Assembly: GCF_017916255.1 (NCBI RefSeq)
Contig: NZ_CP072827.1
Coordinates: forward strand, 6,907,501-6,971,500
Origin: Streptomyces mobaraensis NBRC 13819 = DSM 40847
Lineage (GTDB): Bacteria; Actinomycetota; Actinomycetes; Streptomycetales; Streptomycetaceae
DNA: 64,000 nt
Direction: 5' to 3'
Shown: positions 1-8,681 of the stretch, piece after piece
How positions within the stretch are numbered: position 1 is the first letter of the stretch
Layout: the number at the start of each line of letters is the position of its first letter
Program-made: the position numbers and the translations under genes
The notes under the pieces: generated by a model
Databases searched by the model: none
What the model was told of the DNA's origin: nothing
What the model saw: only the letters and a program-made list of their open reading frames with translations

Positions 1-1114
1 CGGGGTCCTCGGCCGAGGCCAGGACGGCATCGAAGTCCGCCACAGCGTCGAACTCGCCCGAGCCGCGCATCCACTCGTTGACCGCCAACCGCTTCGCCTC
101 CGCCCGGGGCGTGTGGTACTCGGAGCCCTTGAAGGGAAGGATGGTCCCACCGATCACTTTCAGGCCGCGCTCGCGAGCCCGTCGGATCAGCTCCCGGTAC
201 CCGGCGATCAGTTCCTCGGCCGACACCTCGACCGACGGCTTGTACATCGGCAGATCGACCTCGCTGAAACCGATGTCGTTGAGACCGACGTGCACGATCA
301 CCGCGCGGACCCCCGGCTTGTCGAGCACGTCCCGCTCCAGCCGCGCGGAAGGCCGCTCGCCGAACCACGGGGAGTCGTGGAGCAGCAGATTGCCGCCGAT
401 CCCCGCGTTGAGGACGGCCCACGACCGGCCCGCCGCCGCCAGCCGCTCGGCGAGGGCGTCCGGGTAGCGCCCGTTCGCCCCCACGGACGACCCGAAGCCG
501 TCCGTGATCGAGTCGCCCAGGGCCACGACCGCCCCCTCCGCGGCGCCCTCCCCGGACAGCTCGACGTCGGACAGCAGGTACCAGGAGTGCGTGACCTCGT
601 CGAAGTCCGCACCGGAAGCGTCCTCCGTCCGGTTGCCCGCAGCGCGGTAGCTGTCGGCCCACGCCTGCGAGTGGAAGGTCACGGGACCCGTCGGACCGTC
701 GAAGTACAGCGTCAGGGCCAGGGAGTCGAACACCGCCACCCGCAGCTCCACGGGATCGCTCACCACCTCGCCGCCCGCCGGTATCCGCACCGACGGCGCG
801 CCGCCGAAGGTGAGCGCCCGCCGCGACTCCGGCCGGACCGCGGCCCCGCCCGCGCTCAGAGCCAGGGCGGCGCCGTCGACGGTCAGTGGCCCGGTGCCGT
901 AGCGGTGGGACAGCCGGATCCGGACCGACGTACCACCGCCCGTCACCCGGACGACCTGGCGCACGGACTGCCGGGTGAACCCCGACTCGGACCAGTTCTC
1001 CCCGAAGCCGGCGCTCGGCCGCTGCACCGCGGCCGACCACCCGGCAGCCCACGCCGTCCGCGTCTCCCCGCCGGCGGAAGCCGTTCCCGTGTGCTCCGCT
1101 TCCCGAACCGTCAT
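1..1114 (-). CDS. SGNH/GDSL-family esterase/lipase, C-terminus cut off by window edge
   Basis: The reading frame starts at the ATG at 1114 and stays open to the left edge, giving 371 visible residues. The C-terminal third has the SGNH blocks: GDS in VALGDSITDGFG (block I nucleophile Ser), a Gly-rich block II in NAGIGGNLLL, and block III in HVGLNDIG. The block V Asp-x-x-His is expected just beyond the edge. About 190 residues of beta-rich sequence precede the GDS, as in the carbohydrate-esterase-like bacterial proteins with an N-terminal accessory domain. No signal peptide is obvious at the chosen start. Substrate cannot be told from sequence. The family assignment is secure; the exact start is less so. 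Confidence 0.85.
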   Translation of the reverse strand, partial: MTVREAEHTGTASAGGETRTAWAAGWSAAVQRPSAGFGENWSESGFTRQSVRQVVRVTGGGTSVRIRLSHRYGTGPLTVDGAALALSAGGAAVRPESRRALTFGGAPSVRIPAGGEVVSDPVELRVAVFDSLALTLYFDGPTGPVTFHSQAWADSYRAAGNRTEDASGADFDEVTHSWYLLSDVELSGEGAAEGAVVALGDSITDGFGSSVGANGRYPDALAERLAAAGRSWAVLNAGIGGNLLLHDSPWFGERPSARLERDVLDKPGVRAVIVHVGLNDIGFSEVDLPMYKPSVEVSAEELIAGYRELIRRARERGLKVIGGTILPFKGSEYHTPRAEAKRLAVNEWMRGSGEFDAVADFDAVLASAEDP

Positions 1115-1228
1115 GGCCTTGCTCCTCGTTCGCGTGATCTCCGCTGACGAGGAAGAGCCTGCCGGTCCGGCGGCGGGCCACCCAGACCCCGCCGCTTCGT
1201 ACGCGGGCCGTGCGTACCACCGCCAGGG

Positions 1229-1915
1229 TCACCCTCGCGGCGGCTCCCCGGGAATACCGTGGTCCCCTGCGACCAGCACGACGTCCAGCACGCGCGGCCC
1301 GTGGACGCCCTCCACCCGGTCCAGCTCGATGTCGCTCGTCGCCGACGGGCCCGAGATCCACGTCAACGGCCGTACCGGGTCGAGACGTTCGAGGGCCTGC
1401 GGGACGGAGTCCACGAGCTGGTCCGCCGTCCGCACCACGCACACGTGGTGGTCGGGGACCAGCGTGACGCGCCGCCGCCCCTGCCCTGGGCCCCCGTCGA
1501 GAACGACCGTCCCGGTCTCCGCGATCGCCAGCGCGCACCCCGTGACCACGCTGTCCACGGCGTCCAGCGCACGGACCGTCAGCTCGGGGGAGTCGACGAC
1601 CACCTCCACGTCCGCCCCGGCCAGCCAGTCCTCCGGCAGCCCGGCGGGAACGACCACCCGACGGGCGCCCCGGCGGGCCAGCACCTCCCGGAGCAGGGCC
1701 GGCAGCCCGTCCGCGCCGGTGCGGTGCACCGTGGCGCGGTAGTCGGTCAGATGCGCGGCCAGCAGCGCCGCCGCCTCGGCGGGCGTCCGTCGCCCGTGGA
1801 CGCGCAGGTAGTCGCGGGGGACGGGGTGGTCACGCGGCCGCTCGTACGCCGGGACGTCGGCGAGGGCGCGCCGTACGCGCCCGAGGATCCGCGCCCGGCT
1901 CGCGTCGCCGTTCAT
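1229..1915 (-). CDS. lutC: LutC, lactate utilisation protein C (LUD domain)
   Basis: A 228-residue LUD-domain protein, the third subunit of the LutABC iron-sulfur L-lactate oxidation system. The core is the ALAIAETGTVVLDGG stretch followed by VTLVPDHHVCVV, which is diagnostic for the family. Its ATG overlaps the lutB stop codon in an ATGA, so it is translationally coupled to lutB. Length matches normal LutC. It is the last gene of the lutA-lutB-lutC operon, and the upstream end of the GDSL gene lies about 115 bp further on. No regulator of the LutR/GntR type is adjacent. Confidence 0.92.
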   Translation of the reverse strand: MNGDASRARILGRVRRALADVPAYERPRDHPVPRDYLRVHGRRTPAEAAALLAAHLTDYRATVHRTGADGLPALLREVLARRGARRVVVPAGLPEDWLAGADVEVVVDSPELTVRALDAVDSVVTGCALAIAETGTVVLDGGPGQGRRRVTLVPDHHVCVVRTADQLVDSVPQALERLDPVRPLTWISGPSATSDIELDRVEGVHGPRVLDVVLVAGDHGIPGEPPRG

Positions 1916-3402
1916 CGGCCGCCTCCGTTCGGGGACTCCTGTGCTCGCGTCCGCGCCCACCAGTCGCGGAACGACTCCTCGGGAATCTCGGGCAGGTCCC
2001 GGCCGTCCGTCCACGCCCGGCCCGGGCCAGGGAGCCGCCGTGGCGCGTACCGGGCCGCCCGGCCCACCAGCCGCCGGCCGCGGCGGAGCAGTTCCGGCCG
2101 GTCCAGGGCCCAGGCCGCGCCCGCCACCACCTGCCGTTCCAGGGCTCGCCGCCGGGCCGGACGCACCACGGCCCGCGTGCCCCGGACGGTCGCCTCGCCG
2201 CCCTCGGCCACCCGTTCCCGCAGGTGGACCAGGACCTCGGGGATGTCGATGGCCACCGGGCACACCTCGTAGCAGGCCCCGCACAGCGAGGACGCGAAGG
2301 GCAGCGACTCCTCCAGCGGGGCGGCGGTGCCGCGCAGTTGCGGGGCGAGGATCGCCCCGATGGGGCCGGAGTAGGGGGAGCCGTACGCGTGCCCGCCGGC
2401 CCGTTCGTACACCGGGCAGACGTTGAGACACGCCGAGCAGCGGATGCACCGCAGCGCCTGGCGGCCGACGGTGTCGGCGAGCGTGTCGGTCCGGCCGTTG
2501 TCGAGCAGCACCAGGTGGAAGGCGCGCGGTCCGTCGCCGTCCGTGGTGCCCGTCCACATCGAGGTGTAGGGATTCATCCGCTCGGCGGTGGAGGAGCGGG
2601 GGAGCAGCTGGAGGTAGATCTCCAGATCCCGCCAGGTGGGCACCACCTTCTCCAGGCCCACGACGGAGATCAGCGTCTCCGGCAGCGTCAGGCACATCCG
2701 TCCGTTGCCCTCGGACTCGACGACCACCATCGTCCCGGTCTCCGCGACCATGAAGTTGGCGCCGCTCACGGCCACCTTGGCGCGCAGGAACTTCTCCCGC
2801 AGGTGCAGCCGGGCCGCCTCGGCGAGGTCGGCCGGGCGGTCCGTCAGCCCCTCGGGCGCCGGCCGCCCCCAGTCGCCCATCCGCTCGCGGAAGATCTCCC
2901 GGATCTCGTCCCGGTTCCGGTGGATGGCCGGGACGAGGAGGTGGGACGGCAGGTCGTCCCCCAACTGCACGATGAGTTCCGCGAGATCGGTCTCGTACGC
3001 CCGGATGCCGGCCGTCGCGAGGGCCTCGTTGAGGCCGATCTCCTGCGTGACCATGGATTTGACCTTGACGACCTCCCGTTCGCCGGTGGCCCGTACGAGC
3101 TCGGTGACGATCCGGTTGGCCTCCGCCGCGTCGGCCGCCCAGTGCACCGTCCCGCCCGCCGCGGTGACGCGCTCCTCCAGGCGGACGAGGTAGTGGTCGA
3201 GGTGGCGGAGGGTGCGGTCCTTGACGGCCGCGGCGGCGGCGCGCAACTGCCGCCAGTCGTCGAGCTCGGCCACGGCCGCCGCCCGCCGGGCCCGGATGGT
3301 GCCGGTGGCGTGCTTCAGGTTGGCGCGCAGCCGCGCGTCACGTGTGGAGACGGCGGCGGCGCGGGGGAAGGAGGGCATGCCGAGGGGGACCGGTCGGCTC
3401 AT
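1912..3402 (-). CDS. lutB: LutB, LUD-domain iron-sulfur protein of lactate utilisation
   Basis: 496 residues. The N-terminal LUD domain carries the AETGTMVVVESEGNGR stretch. The C-terminal third carries two ferredoxin-type clusters: CIRCSACLNVCP near residue 318 and CGACYEVCP near residue 373, enough ligands for two 4Fe-4S centres. LutABC together oxidise L-lactate to pyruvate in the cytoplasm. The ATG at 3402 overlaps the lutA stop (ATGA), and the gene's own stop overlaps lutC the same way, so the three subunits are made in step. Much longer open frame exists upstream, but it lies inside lutA in another frame and is rejected. Confidence 0.93.
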   Translation of the reverse strand: MSRPVPLGMPSFPRAAAVSTRDARLRANLKHATGTIRARRAAAVAELDDWRQLRAAAAAVKDRTLRHLDHYLVRLEERVTAAGGTVHWAADAAEANRIVTELVRATGEREVVKVKSMVTQEIGLNEALATAGIRAYETDLAELIVQLGDDLPSHLLVPAIHRNRDEIREIFRERMGDWGRPAPEGLTDRPADLAEAARLHLREKFLRAKVAVSGANFMVAETGTMVVVESEGNGRMCLTLPETLISVVGLEKVVPTWRDLEIYLQLLPRSSTAERMNPYTSMWTGTTDGDGPRAFHLVLLDNGRTDTLADTVGRQALRCIRCSACLNVCPVYERAGGHAYGSPYSGPIGAILAPQLRGTAAPLEESLPFASSLCGACYEVCPVAIDIPEVLVHLRERVAEGGEATVRGTRAVVRPARRRALERQVVAGAAWALDRPELLRRGRRLVGRAARYAPRRLPGPGRAWTDGRDLPEIPEESFRDWWARTRAQESPNGGGR

Positions 3403-4415
3403 GAGGCGGCTCCCTCCGGCCCGATGGCCGTCCCTGGCCCGGTGTCTTCCCCCGGTCCGGTGGCTTTCCCCGGACCGGTGGCTTTCCCCAGCCCGGGCGC
3501 GGTCCTCGGCCCGGGGGCGGTCCCCGGCCCGGACGCCGTCCCCGAGCCGGCCACCGCCCCTGGCCCGACCGCCGCCTCCGGCTCCGTCGACGCCAGGATC
3601 TCCGCGATGTGCACCGGCCGTACCGCCGCTCCCCGCCGGGTGAGGATGCCGCCGATGTGCGCCAGGCACGAGTTGTCCGCCGCGCAGAGGGCCCGTGCGC
3701 CCGTCGCGACGACGGCGCGGGCCTTGTCGGTGCCCATCGCGACCGAGACGGCGGCGTTCTTGACCGCGAACGTCCCACCGAAGCCGCAGCACTCCTCCGC
3801 GCCCGCCAACTCCCGCAGTTCCAGCCCCTTCACCCGTTCCAGCAGCCGCCGCGGCCGGTCGCCCAGGCCGAGCGCGCGCAGCCCGTGGCAGGTGGGGTGG
3901 TAGGTGACGGTGTGGGGATAGTAGGCGCCGACGTCCGTCACGCCGAGGACGTCCACCAGGTACTCCGTCAGTTCGTAGGTACGGGGCACGACCTCGGTCA
4001 CCGCCGCCGCCAGCCCGTCGTCGCGGCCCTCGGCCGCCGCCCGGGCCGCGATCCGCGGGTACTGCTCCCGGACCATGGCCGCGCAGGAGGCGGACGGCGT
4101 GACGATGTGGTCGTACCCGCGGAAGGCGGCGGCGTAGCGGCGGACCAGCGGTACCGTCGGCCGCCGGTAGCCGGTGTTGTAGAACGGCTGGCCGCAGCAG
4201 CTCTGTGCCATCGGGAAGTCGACGCGGACTCCCAGCCGTTCCAGCAGGGTGACCACCGCCCGGCCGGTGTCCGGATACACCATGTCGTTGACGCAGGTCA
4301 GGAAGAGGCCGACCACCGGCACCCCCGGGTCTCCGGGAGGCCCCGGCGCACGGCGGGGAGCGTGGGAGCCATGAGAACCACGAGAACCACGGGAGCGTCG
4401 CAGCATGAGACGCAT
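3399..4415 (-). CDS. lutA: LutA, CCG-domain (Fe-S)-binding subunit of lactate utilisation
   Basis: 338 residues, with the two cysteine-rich CCG domains expected of LutA/GlpC-like subunits: SCCGQPF near residue 71 and ECCGFGGTF near residue 208. Typical LutA is about 240 to 260 residues. The excess is at both ends: a Ser/Gly/His-rich leader of about 28 residues, and a C-terminal tail of about 55 residues made of six-residue Pro-Gly-Thr units encoded by 18-bp tandem repeats. The start is the ATG at 4415; an in-frame ATG at 4406 is an alternative. First gene of the lut operon, about 90 bp behind the flavin monooxygenase gene, from which a hairpin separates it. Confidence 0.9.
   Translation of the reverse strand: MRLMLRRSRGSRGSHGSHAPRRAPGPPGDPGVPVVGLFLTCVNDMVYPDTGRAVVTLLERLGVRVDFPMAQSCCGQPFYNTGYRRPTVPLVRRYAAAFRGYDHIVTPSASCAAMVREQYPRIAARAAAEGRDDGLAAAVTEVVPRTYELTEYLVDVLGVTDVGAYYPHTVTYHPTCHGLRALGLGDRPRRLLERVKGLELRELAGAEECCGFGGTFAVKNAAVSVAMGTDKARAVVATGARALCAADNSCLAHIGGILTRRGAAVRPVHIAEILASTEPEAAVGPGAVAGSGTASGPGTAPGPRTAPGLGKATGPGKATGPGEDTGPGTAIGPEGAAS
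3418..3579. repeat. 18-bp tandem repeat, 9 degenerate copies, in the 3' end of lutA
   Basis: Nine consecutive 18-bp units of the form GGcCCGGtgGCcgTCCCC can be laid out with no gaps. On the reverse strand they encode six-residue units such as GPGTAP, GLGKAT and GPGKAT. The tract extends lutA without breaking its frame and stops just before the TGA that overlaps lutB. Confidence 0.9.
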
Positions 4416-4471
4416 GCTACGGACCGGACCGCGAAACGGGCACGGCCCGTGGCCTTGACGGCCTTTACGCT

Positions 4472-4490
4472 CCGGCGCGCGAGGCGCCGG
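4472..4490 (-). terminator. Hairpin between the flavin monooxygenase gene and lutA
   Basis: CCGGCGC and GCGCCGG form a perfect 7-bp stem around a GCGAG loop, 18 bp past the stop of the flavin monooxygenase gene in its direction of transcription. A second small stem (ACGGGC/GCCCGT) lies just beyond. No T-run follows, as is usual in Streptomyces. It suggests lutABC has its own promoter. Confidence 0.5.
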
Positions 4491-4507
4491 CAATGGATTC
4501 CCCCGCC

Positions 4508-5725
4508 TCACCCCACCGGGGCGACCACCCGCGCGGACACCGCGTCCGCCCCGGTAAGCAGCTCCCGTATCTCCCGCACCGCGCTCCGGCCCGCCCGGTT
4601 GGCACCGATGGTGCTCGCCGACGGTCCGTACCCGACGAGGTGGATCCGCGGATCGCGGACCACCCGCGTGCCGTCGAGGCGGATGCCGCCACCGGGCTCC
4701 CGCAGCCGCAGCGGCGCCAGGTGGTCGAGCGCGGCCCGGAACCCGGTGGCCCACAGGATGACGTCGGCGGAAACGGTCCTGCCGTCCGCCCAGGCGACGC
4801 CGTCGGGTGTGACGCGGTCGAACATCGGCAGCCGGTCGAGGACGCCCGCCGCCCGCGCCCGTTCCATGGCGGCCGTCATCGGCAGCCCGGTGACCGACAC
4901 CACGCTGCGCGGCGGCAGCCCCCGGCGGACGCGGTCCTCCACCAGCGCCACGGCGTCCCGGCCGCGCCTCTCGTCGAACGGCCCCTCCCTGAACAGCGGC
5001 GGGCGCCGCGTGACCCACGTCGTGGCGGACGCCGCCTCGGCGATCTCCAGCAGGTGCTGGACGGCCGACGTGCCGCCCCCGACGACCACCACCCGCAGGC
5101 CCGCGAACGCCTCGGGGCCCGGATAGCGGGCGGTGTGCAACTGGCGGCCCCGGAACAGCTCCTGCCCGGGATAGCGCGGCAGGAACGGCCGGTCCCAGGT
5201 GCCGGTGGCGTTGACCAGCGCCCGCGCCGACCACACCCGCTCCGACGTCCCGACACCCTCCGACGTCTCGCCCCCCTCCGACGTCTCGCCCCCCTCCGAC
5301 GTCCCGACCCCCTCCGACGTCTCGCCCCCCTCGGGCGTCCCGGCCCTCTCCGACGTCTCGACGAGCAACCGCCCCGCACCGTCGTCGCGCACGGCGCGCA
5401 CGGAGACGGGCCGCCGCACCCGCAGGCCGAACTCCGCCTCGTACGCCGCGAAGTAGCCGCCGATCACCTCGGACGACGGCCGGGCCTCGTCCGCGTCCGT
5501 CAGCGGCATCCCGGGCAGCGCGTGCATCCCGTGGACCTTGCCGTACGTCAGCGTCGGCCACCGGTACTGCCAGGCGCCCCCGGGCCGCGGCGCGTGGTCC
5601 AGTACGACGAAGTCCCGGTCCGGCTCGTAGCCGGCGCGGCGCAGGTGGTAGGCGGCGGACAGGCCCGCCTGCCCGGCGCCCACGACCACGACGTCCACCG
5701 CCCGCACCACCGCTATGTCGTTCAT
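4508..5725 (-). CDS. Flavin-containing monooxygenase-like NAD(P)-binding oxidoreductase
   Basis: 405 residues. Two dinucleotide-binding motifs are visible: GAGQAG near residue 17 for FAD, and GGGTSA near residue 216 for NAD(P). The stretch NATGTWDRPF and the late ATGFR motif (WATGFRAAL) are typical of the FMO/YhcF-like class that includes bacterial flavin monooxygenases. Start is the ATG at 5725. The substrate is unknown. Oddity: between LLVETSE and RVWSARALVNATG there is a run of about 40 residues made of six-residue repeats (EGGETS, EGVGTS) encoded by an 18-bp DNA repeat; normal relatives cross this point in a few residues. The TetR gene lies upstream on the same strand, 44 bp away, and may control it. 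Confidence 0.85.
   Translation of the reverse strand: MNDIAVVRAVDVVVVGAGQAGLSAAYHLRRAGYEPDRDFVVLDHAPRPGGAWQYRWPTLTYGKVHGMHALPGMPLTDADEARPSSEVIGGYFAAYEAEFGLRVRRPVSVRAVRDDGAGRLLVETSERAGTPEGGETSEGVGTSEGGETSEGGETSEGVGTSERVWSARALVNATGTWDRPFLPRYPGQELFRGRQLHTARYPGPEAFAGLRVVVVGGGTSAVQHLLEIAEAASATTWVTRRPPLFREGPFDERRGRDAVALVEDRVRRGLPPRSVVSVTGLPMTAAMERARAAGVLDRLPMFDRVTPDGVAWADGRTVSADVILWATGFRAALDHLAPLRLREPGGGIRLDGTRVVRDPRIHLVGYGPSASTIGANRAGRSAVREIRELLTGADAVSARVVAPVG
5240..5365. repeat. 18-bp tandem repeat, 7 copies, inside the flavin monooxygenase gene
   Basis: Seven head-to-tail units of the form CTCCGACGTCTCGCCCCC are visible, the third to fifth nearly identical. The period keeps the reading frame and inserts a Gly/Glu/Thr/Ser-rich loop between the two dinucleotide-binding halves of the enzyme. 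Confidence 0.93.
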
Positions 5726-5769
5726 GTTTCTACTAACGGCACGCCCGGTGGATCTCTTCCCCCGGGGCG

Positions 5770-6360
5770 TCAGCACCGGGAGGCCAGCGCGGCCAGGTAG
5801 TCGTCCAGCAGCTCGGTCTGGCGCTCGGGTGGGAACGCCGTCGCATCGAACAGGGCCTGCACCACCAGGCCGAGCGCGAAGCCTTGGGCGCCGGCCGCGA
5901 TCCGGTCGGGATCCCCGGGAGGCAGCTCGCCCAGTTCCTGGGCCGCGGCGACCAGCTCGCTCAGCCTGGCGCGTCCGCGCGCGTACCGCTCGGCGTGGCC
6001 GGCGCTCAGCTCGGGGTCGGCGAGCGCGGTGTCCCACGAGGACACCCAGACGCGGTTGCCGGCCGTGGCGGCCGGGGTGAGCGGCAGGATGTCGAGCAGC
6101 GCGGCCCGCACGGCGGGCAGGCCGCGCGGTGCGACGCGCCGCGGCCGGGCGGCGCTCCGCCGGTCGAGCAGGTCGAGGGCGTACGCCAGCAGATCCCGCT
6201 TGGCGGGGAAGTAGTGGGTGAGCAGGCCGGTGGTCGCGCCCAGTTCAGCGGCGACCGCGCGCAGGGTCAGCCCGTCGAAGCCGTGCGCGGCCAGCACCCG
6301 CCAGACCGCTTCGGAGACCTCGCGGCGCCGGGCTTCATGATCACCCTTGGTTCGTGGCAT
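5770..6360 (-). CDS. TetR-family transcriptional regulator
   Basis: 196 residues. The N-terminal helix-turn-helix is clear: LTLRAVAAELGATTGLLTHYFPAKRDLL, followed by an all-helical ligand-binding domain. The start at MPRTK (6360) is preferred over in-frame ATGs at 6375 and 6381 because it gives the usual short arm before the HTH. It is divergent from the GNAT gene with a 48-bp gap that holds an imperfect palindrome, so autoregulation and control of the acetyltransferase are likely. The flavin monooxygenase downstream on the same strand is another plausible target. Confidence 0.88.
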   Translation of the reverse strand: MPRTKGDHEARRREVSEAVWRVLAAHGFDGLTLRAVAAELGATTGLLTHYFPAKRDLLAYALDLLDRRSAARPRRVAPRGLPAVRAALLDILPLTPAATAGNRVWVSSWDTALADPELSAGHAERYARGRARLSELVAAAQELGELPPGDPDRIAAGAQGFALGLVVQALFDATAFPPERQTELLDDYLAALASRC

Positions 6361-6378
6361 GCTGCCACCGTACATAGC

Positions 6379-6394
6379 CATAACGCTTGTTGTG
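6379..6394. promoter_or_regulatory. Possible TetR operator between divergent genes
   Basis: CATAAC-GCTT-GTTGTG is a 16-bp palindrome with one mismatch, in the 48-bp gap between the TetR gene and the acetyltransferase. Position and form suit a TetR-type operator. Binding is inference. Confidence 0.4.
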
Positions 6395-6408
6395 TGAATG
6401 GGGTCATC

Positions 6409-6960
6409 ATGTTCTCCCTCCCGCTGCGGAACGACGCCGTCCTGCGCCCGCTGGAGATCTGGCACGCCGAGGAGTTCGCCGCCCACCTGGACCGGGCCCG
6501 CGAGCACATCAGGCCGTGGGTCGGGCCGGCGTTCGTCACCGACGACCTCGACGGCGCGCGCGCCACCCTGCGCCGCTACGCCGAGCGCCGGGCCGGGGAC
6601 CAGGCCGGCCTCTTCGGCATCTGGCGGGACGGCACCCTGGTCGGCGGGGTGATGTTCGTCGACTTCAACACCGCTCTGGGCTCCTGCGAGATCGGCTGCT
6701 GGCTGGAGCCGGCGGGTGAGGGGCACGGCCTGATCACGGCGGCCTGCTCCATCCTGCTCGACTGGGCCCTCACCACCCGCGGTCTGCACCGCGCCGAGTG
6801 GCGCTGCCGCGCCGACAACGCCCGCAGCTCGGCGGTGGCCGAGCGGCTCGGCATGACCCTGGAGGGCGTCCAGCGCGAGTACTGGCCCTACGGCGGCGCG
6901 CGCTACGACAAGCAGTACTGGGCGATCCTCGCGCCCGAATGGCAGGCCCGCCGCGCCTGA
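6409..6960 (+). CDS. GNAT N-acetyltransferase, RimJ/RimL-like
   Basis: 183 residues. The order of blocks matches ribosomal-protein-type GNATs: LRPLEIWHAEEF at the N-terminus, FGIWRDGTLVGGVMFVDFN in the middle, and the C-terminal RADNARSSAVAERLGMTLEG. The acetyl-CoA loop is atypical (AGEGHGLITAA in place of Q/RxxGxG/A). The ATG at 6409 starts the conserved MFSLPLRND. It has almost no leader and no clear Shine-Dalgarno, so the message could be nearly leaderless. The acceptor could be a protein N-terminus or a small amine; it cannot be told here. Confidence 0.85.
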   Translation: MFSLPLRNDAVLRPLEIWHAEEFAAHLDRAREHIRPWVGPAFVTDDLDGARATLRRYAERRAGDQAGLFGIWRDGTLVGGVMFVDFNTALGSCEIGCWLEPAGEGHGLITAACSILLDWALTTRGLHRAEWRCRADNARSSAVAERLGMTLEGVQREYWPYGGARYDKQYWAILAPEWQARRA

Positions 6961-7037
6961 TCCCGGGGTCCCGGGGCACGGCCTACGACGGCGCCTCGGT
7001 TTGCCGATCTCCGGCCGCTGCGGGTAAGGGGTGGTGC

Positions 7038-7460
7038 ATGACCAACACCTTCACCACCCGCACGGTGGACATCACGACCGGCTCGACCGAGACCGTGTAC
7101 GACCTCACCGACCACTGCGCCCACTTCTTGCGGGAGGTGGCGGCAGGCCGGGACGGACTGCTCAACGTCTTCACGCCGCACGCCACCGCCGGCCTCGCGG
7201 TGATCGAGACGGGTGCGGGCAGCGACGACGACCTGCTGGCCGCGCTCCGCGACCTGCTGCCCAAGGACGACCGCTGGCGGCACCGGCACGGCAGCCCGGG
7301 CCACGGCCGCGACCACGTGCTGCCCGCCTTCGTCCCGCCGCACGCCACGCTGCCGGTGGTGGGCGGGGAACTGGAGCTGGGGACGTGGCAGAGCGTCGTC
7401 CTCGTCGACACGAATGTCGACAACCCGCACCGCAAGGTGCGGCTCTCGTTCCTCGGCTGA
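7038..7460 (+). CDS. YjbQ/UPF0047 family protein (thiamine-phosphate-synthase-like fold)
   Basis: 140 residues, the full usual length. The family signature is present: FTPHATAGLAVIETG in the first half, then HRHGSPGHGRDHVLPAF, and VVLVDTNVDNPHRKVRLSFLG at the C-terminus. E. coli YjbQ has weak thiamine-phosphate synthase activity in complementation tests, but its true role is unsettled. The start follows AAGGGGTGG about 7 bases upstream. It lies 77 bp behind the acetyltransferase and ends at a shared terminator facing the carboxypeptidase gene. Confidence 0.88.
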   Translation: MTNTFTTRTVDITTGSTETVYDLTDHCAHFLREVAAGRDGLLNVFTPHATAGLAVIETGAGSDDDLLAALRDLLPKDDRWRHRHGSPGHGRDHVLPAFVPPHATLPVVGGELELGTWQSVVLVDTNVDNPHRKVRLSFLG

Positions 7461-7489
7461 GCCGAAAGGACCGGCGAACCGAGCGCCGG

Positions 7490-7560
7490 GCCCCCGGCCG
7501 GGACGGCTCGCGGTGGCGGTCCGTCGTGGACCGCCGTACGCGAACCGGCCGGCCGGGGGC
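7490..7560. terminator. Bidirectional terminator, nested hairpin
   Basis: GCCCCCGGCCGG (7490-7501) pairs perfectly with CCGGCCGGGGGC (7549-7560). Inside lies a second perfect stem, GGCGGTCC/GGACCGCC around GTCGT (7515-7535). It sits exactly between two convergent genes. Confidence 0.8.
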
Positions 7561-7566
7561 GGTGGC

Positions 7567-8493
7567 TCAGTCCTGCTGGGCCAGGCTGGGCAGCTGACGC
7601 AGCTTCACCTTCGAGGTCGTGTCGAACGACCAGTCCAGCATCTTCACGGCGTCGGGGTAGCGCTTGGTCGGGTCGTTGAGGATCACGCCCACGACCGTCC
7701 GCTTGCCGCGCTGCGCGGCGAACACCAGGCACGGACCGGCGGCCGTGCCGGTGCCGGTCTTGATGCCGACGGCGCCCTTGTAGGACCCCAGCAGCTTGTT
7801 GGTGTTGTACCAGGTGTACGTGCGGTTGACGTTCGTCGCCTTCTGGCGGGTGCTGGCCGCCTTGACGACCGTGGTGAACGTGCTGTTGCCCATCGCGTGC
7901 CGGGCGAGCTTGGCGATGTCGCGCGGGGTGGAGTGGTTCGTCCCCGCCTGCGATATGCCGTCGAAGGAGTCGTACTTGGTGTTCTTCATGCCGAGCGCCG
8001 CGGCCTTCTTGTTCATCTGGGCGACGAACGACTTGGTGCGCGCGGCCTCGGTCTTGCCGGTGCCGAAGTTGTCGGCGAGCGCGTACGCCGCGTCGCACCC
8101 GGAGGGCAGCATCAGGCCGTAGAGGAGCTGTCGGACCGTCAGCTTGTCACCGACGCGCAGGTCGGCGGTGCTCGCGCCGTTCTTCGCGACGTAGTCGCGG
8201 TACGACTTCTTTATGGTGATCTGCTTGTTCAGGTTGACGCCCCGGGTGTCCAGGACCACCGCGGCCGTCATGATCTTGGTGGTGCTGGCCATCTGGCGCG
8301 GGGTGTCGGCGTCCTTCGCCCACAGCTGCTTGTTGGGGCCGCTGTCGAGAAGGAACGCGCCCTTGGCGGCGATGCCCGCCGGGCCGGTCGCCGCCTCGGC
8401 CGTGGCCGCGGGCACGGCGACCGCGAACGCGGCGGTCGACGCGGTGACCGCGGCTCCCCACCGGCGGGCCCGTCTTCCCCCAGTCTGCTGCAT
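7567..8493 (-). CDS. Serine-type D-alanyl-D-alanine carboxypeptidase (peptidase S11)
   Basis: 308 residues. A signal peptide runs from MQQTGGRRARR through a hydrophobic core to an AEAA cleavage region, so the enzyme is exported. The three penicillin-binding motifs are in order: STTK (SxxK nucleophile), SGC at the SxN position, and KTGTG. The SGC form in place of SGN is common in the actinobacterial branch. It trims the terminal D-Ala of peptidoglycan stem peptides. Start: the ATG at 8493 lies 12 bases from GAGGA; the ATG at 8505 sits directly against it, so the downstream one is preferred. No C-terminal amphipathic anchor is visible, so it may be secreted. Confidence 0.9.
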   Translation of the reverse strand: MQQTGGRRARRWGAAVTASTAAFAVAVPAATAEAATGPAGIAAKGAFLLDSGPNKQLWAKDADTPRQMASTTKIMTAAVVLDTRGVNLNKQITIKKSYRDYVAKNGASTADLRVGDKLTVRQLLYGLMLPSGCDAAYALADNFGTGKTEAARTKSFVAQMNKKAAALGMKNTKYDSFDGISQAGTNHSTPRDIAKLARHAMGNSTFTTVVKAASTRQKATNVNRTYTWYNTNKLLGSYKGAVGIKTGTGTAAGPCLVFAAQRGKRTVVGVILNDPTKRYPDAVKMLDWSFDTTSKVKLRQLPSLAQQD

Positions 8494-8681
8494 ATTACGT
8501 CTCATTCCTCACGAGTTGTCCCGGATATCTCATGGCCGGGTGGAACCACCAGATCCTCCCACCCTCCCACGGCCCGTACGAAACCCGGGCGGCATATGCG
8601 CGGCGGCCGACGGCGGGGACGGGACGCGGTGCCCGCGGCGGGACATGAGGGACGGTCAGGCGGCCGGAGGCGGTACGACCC

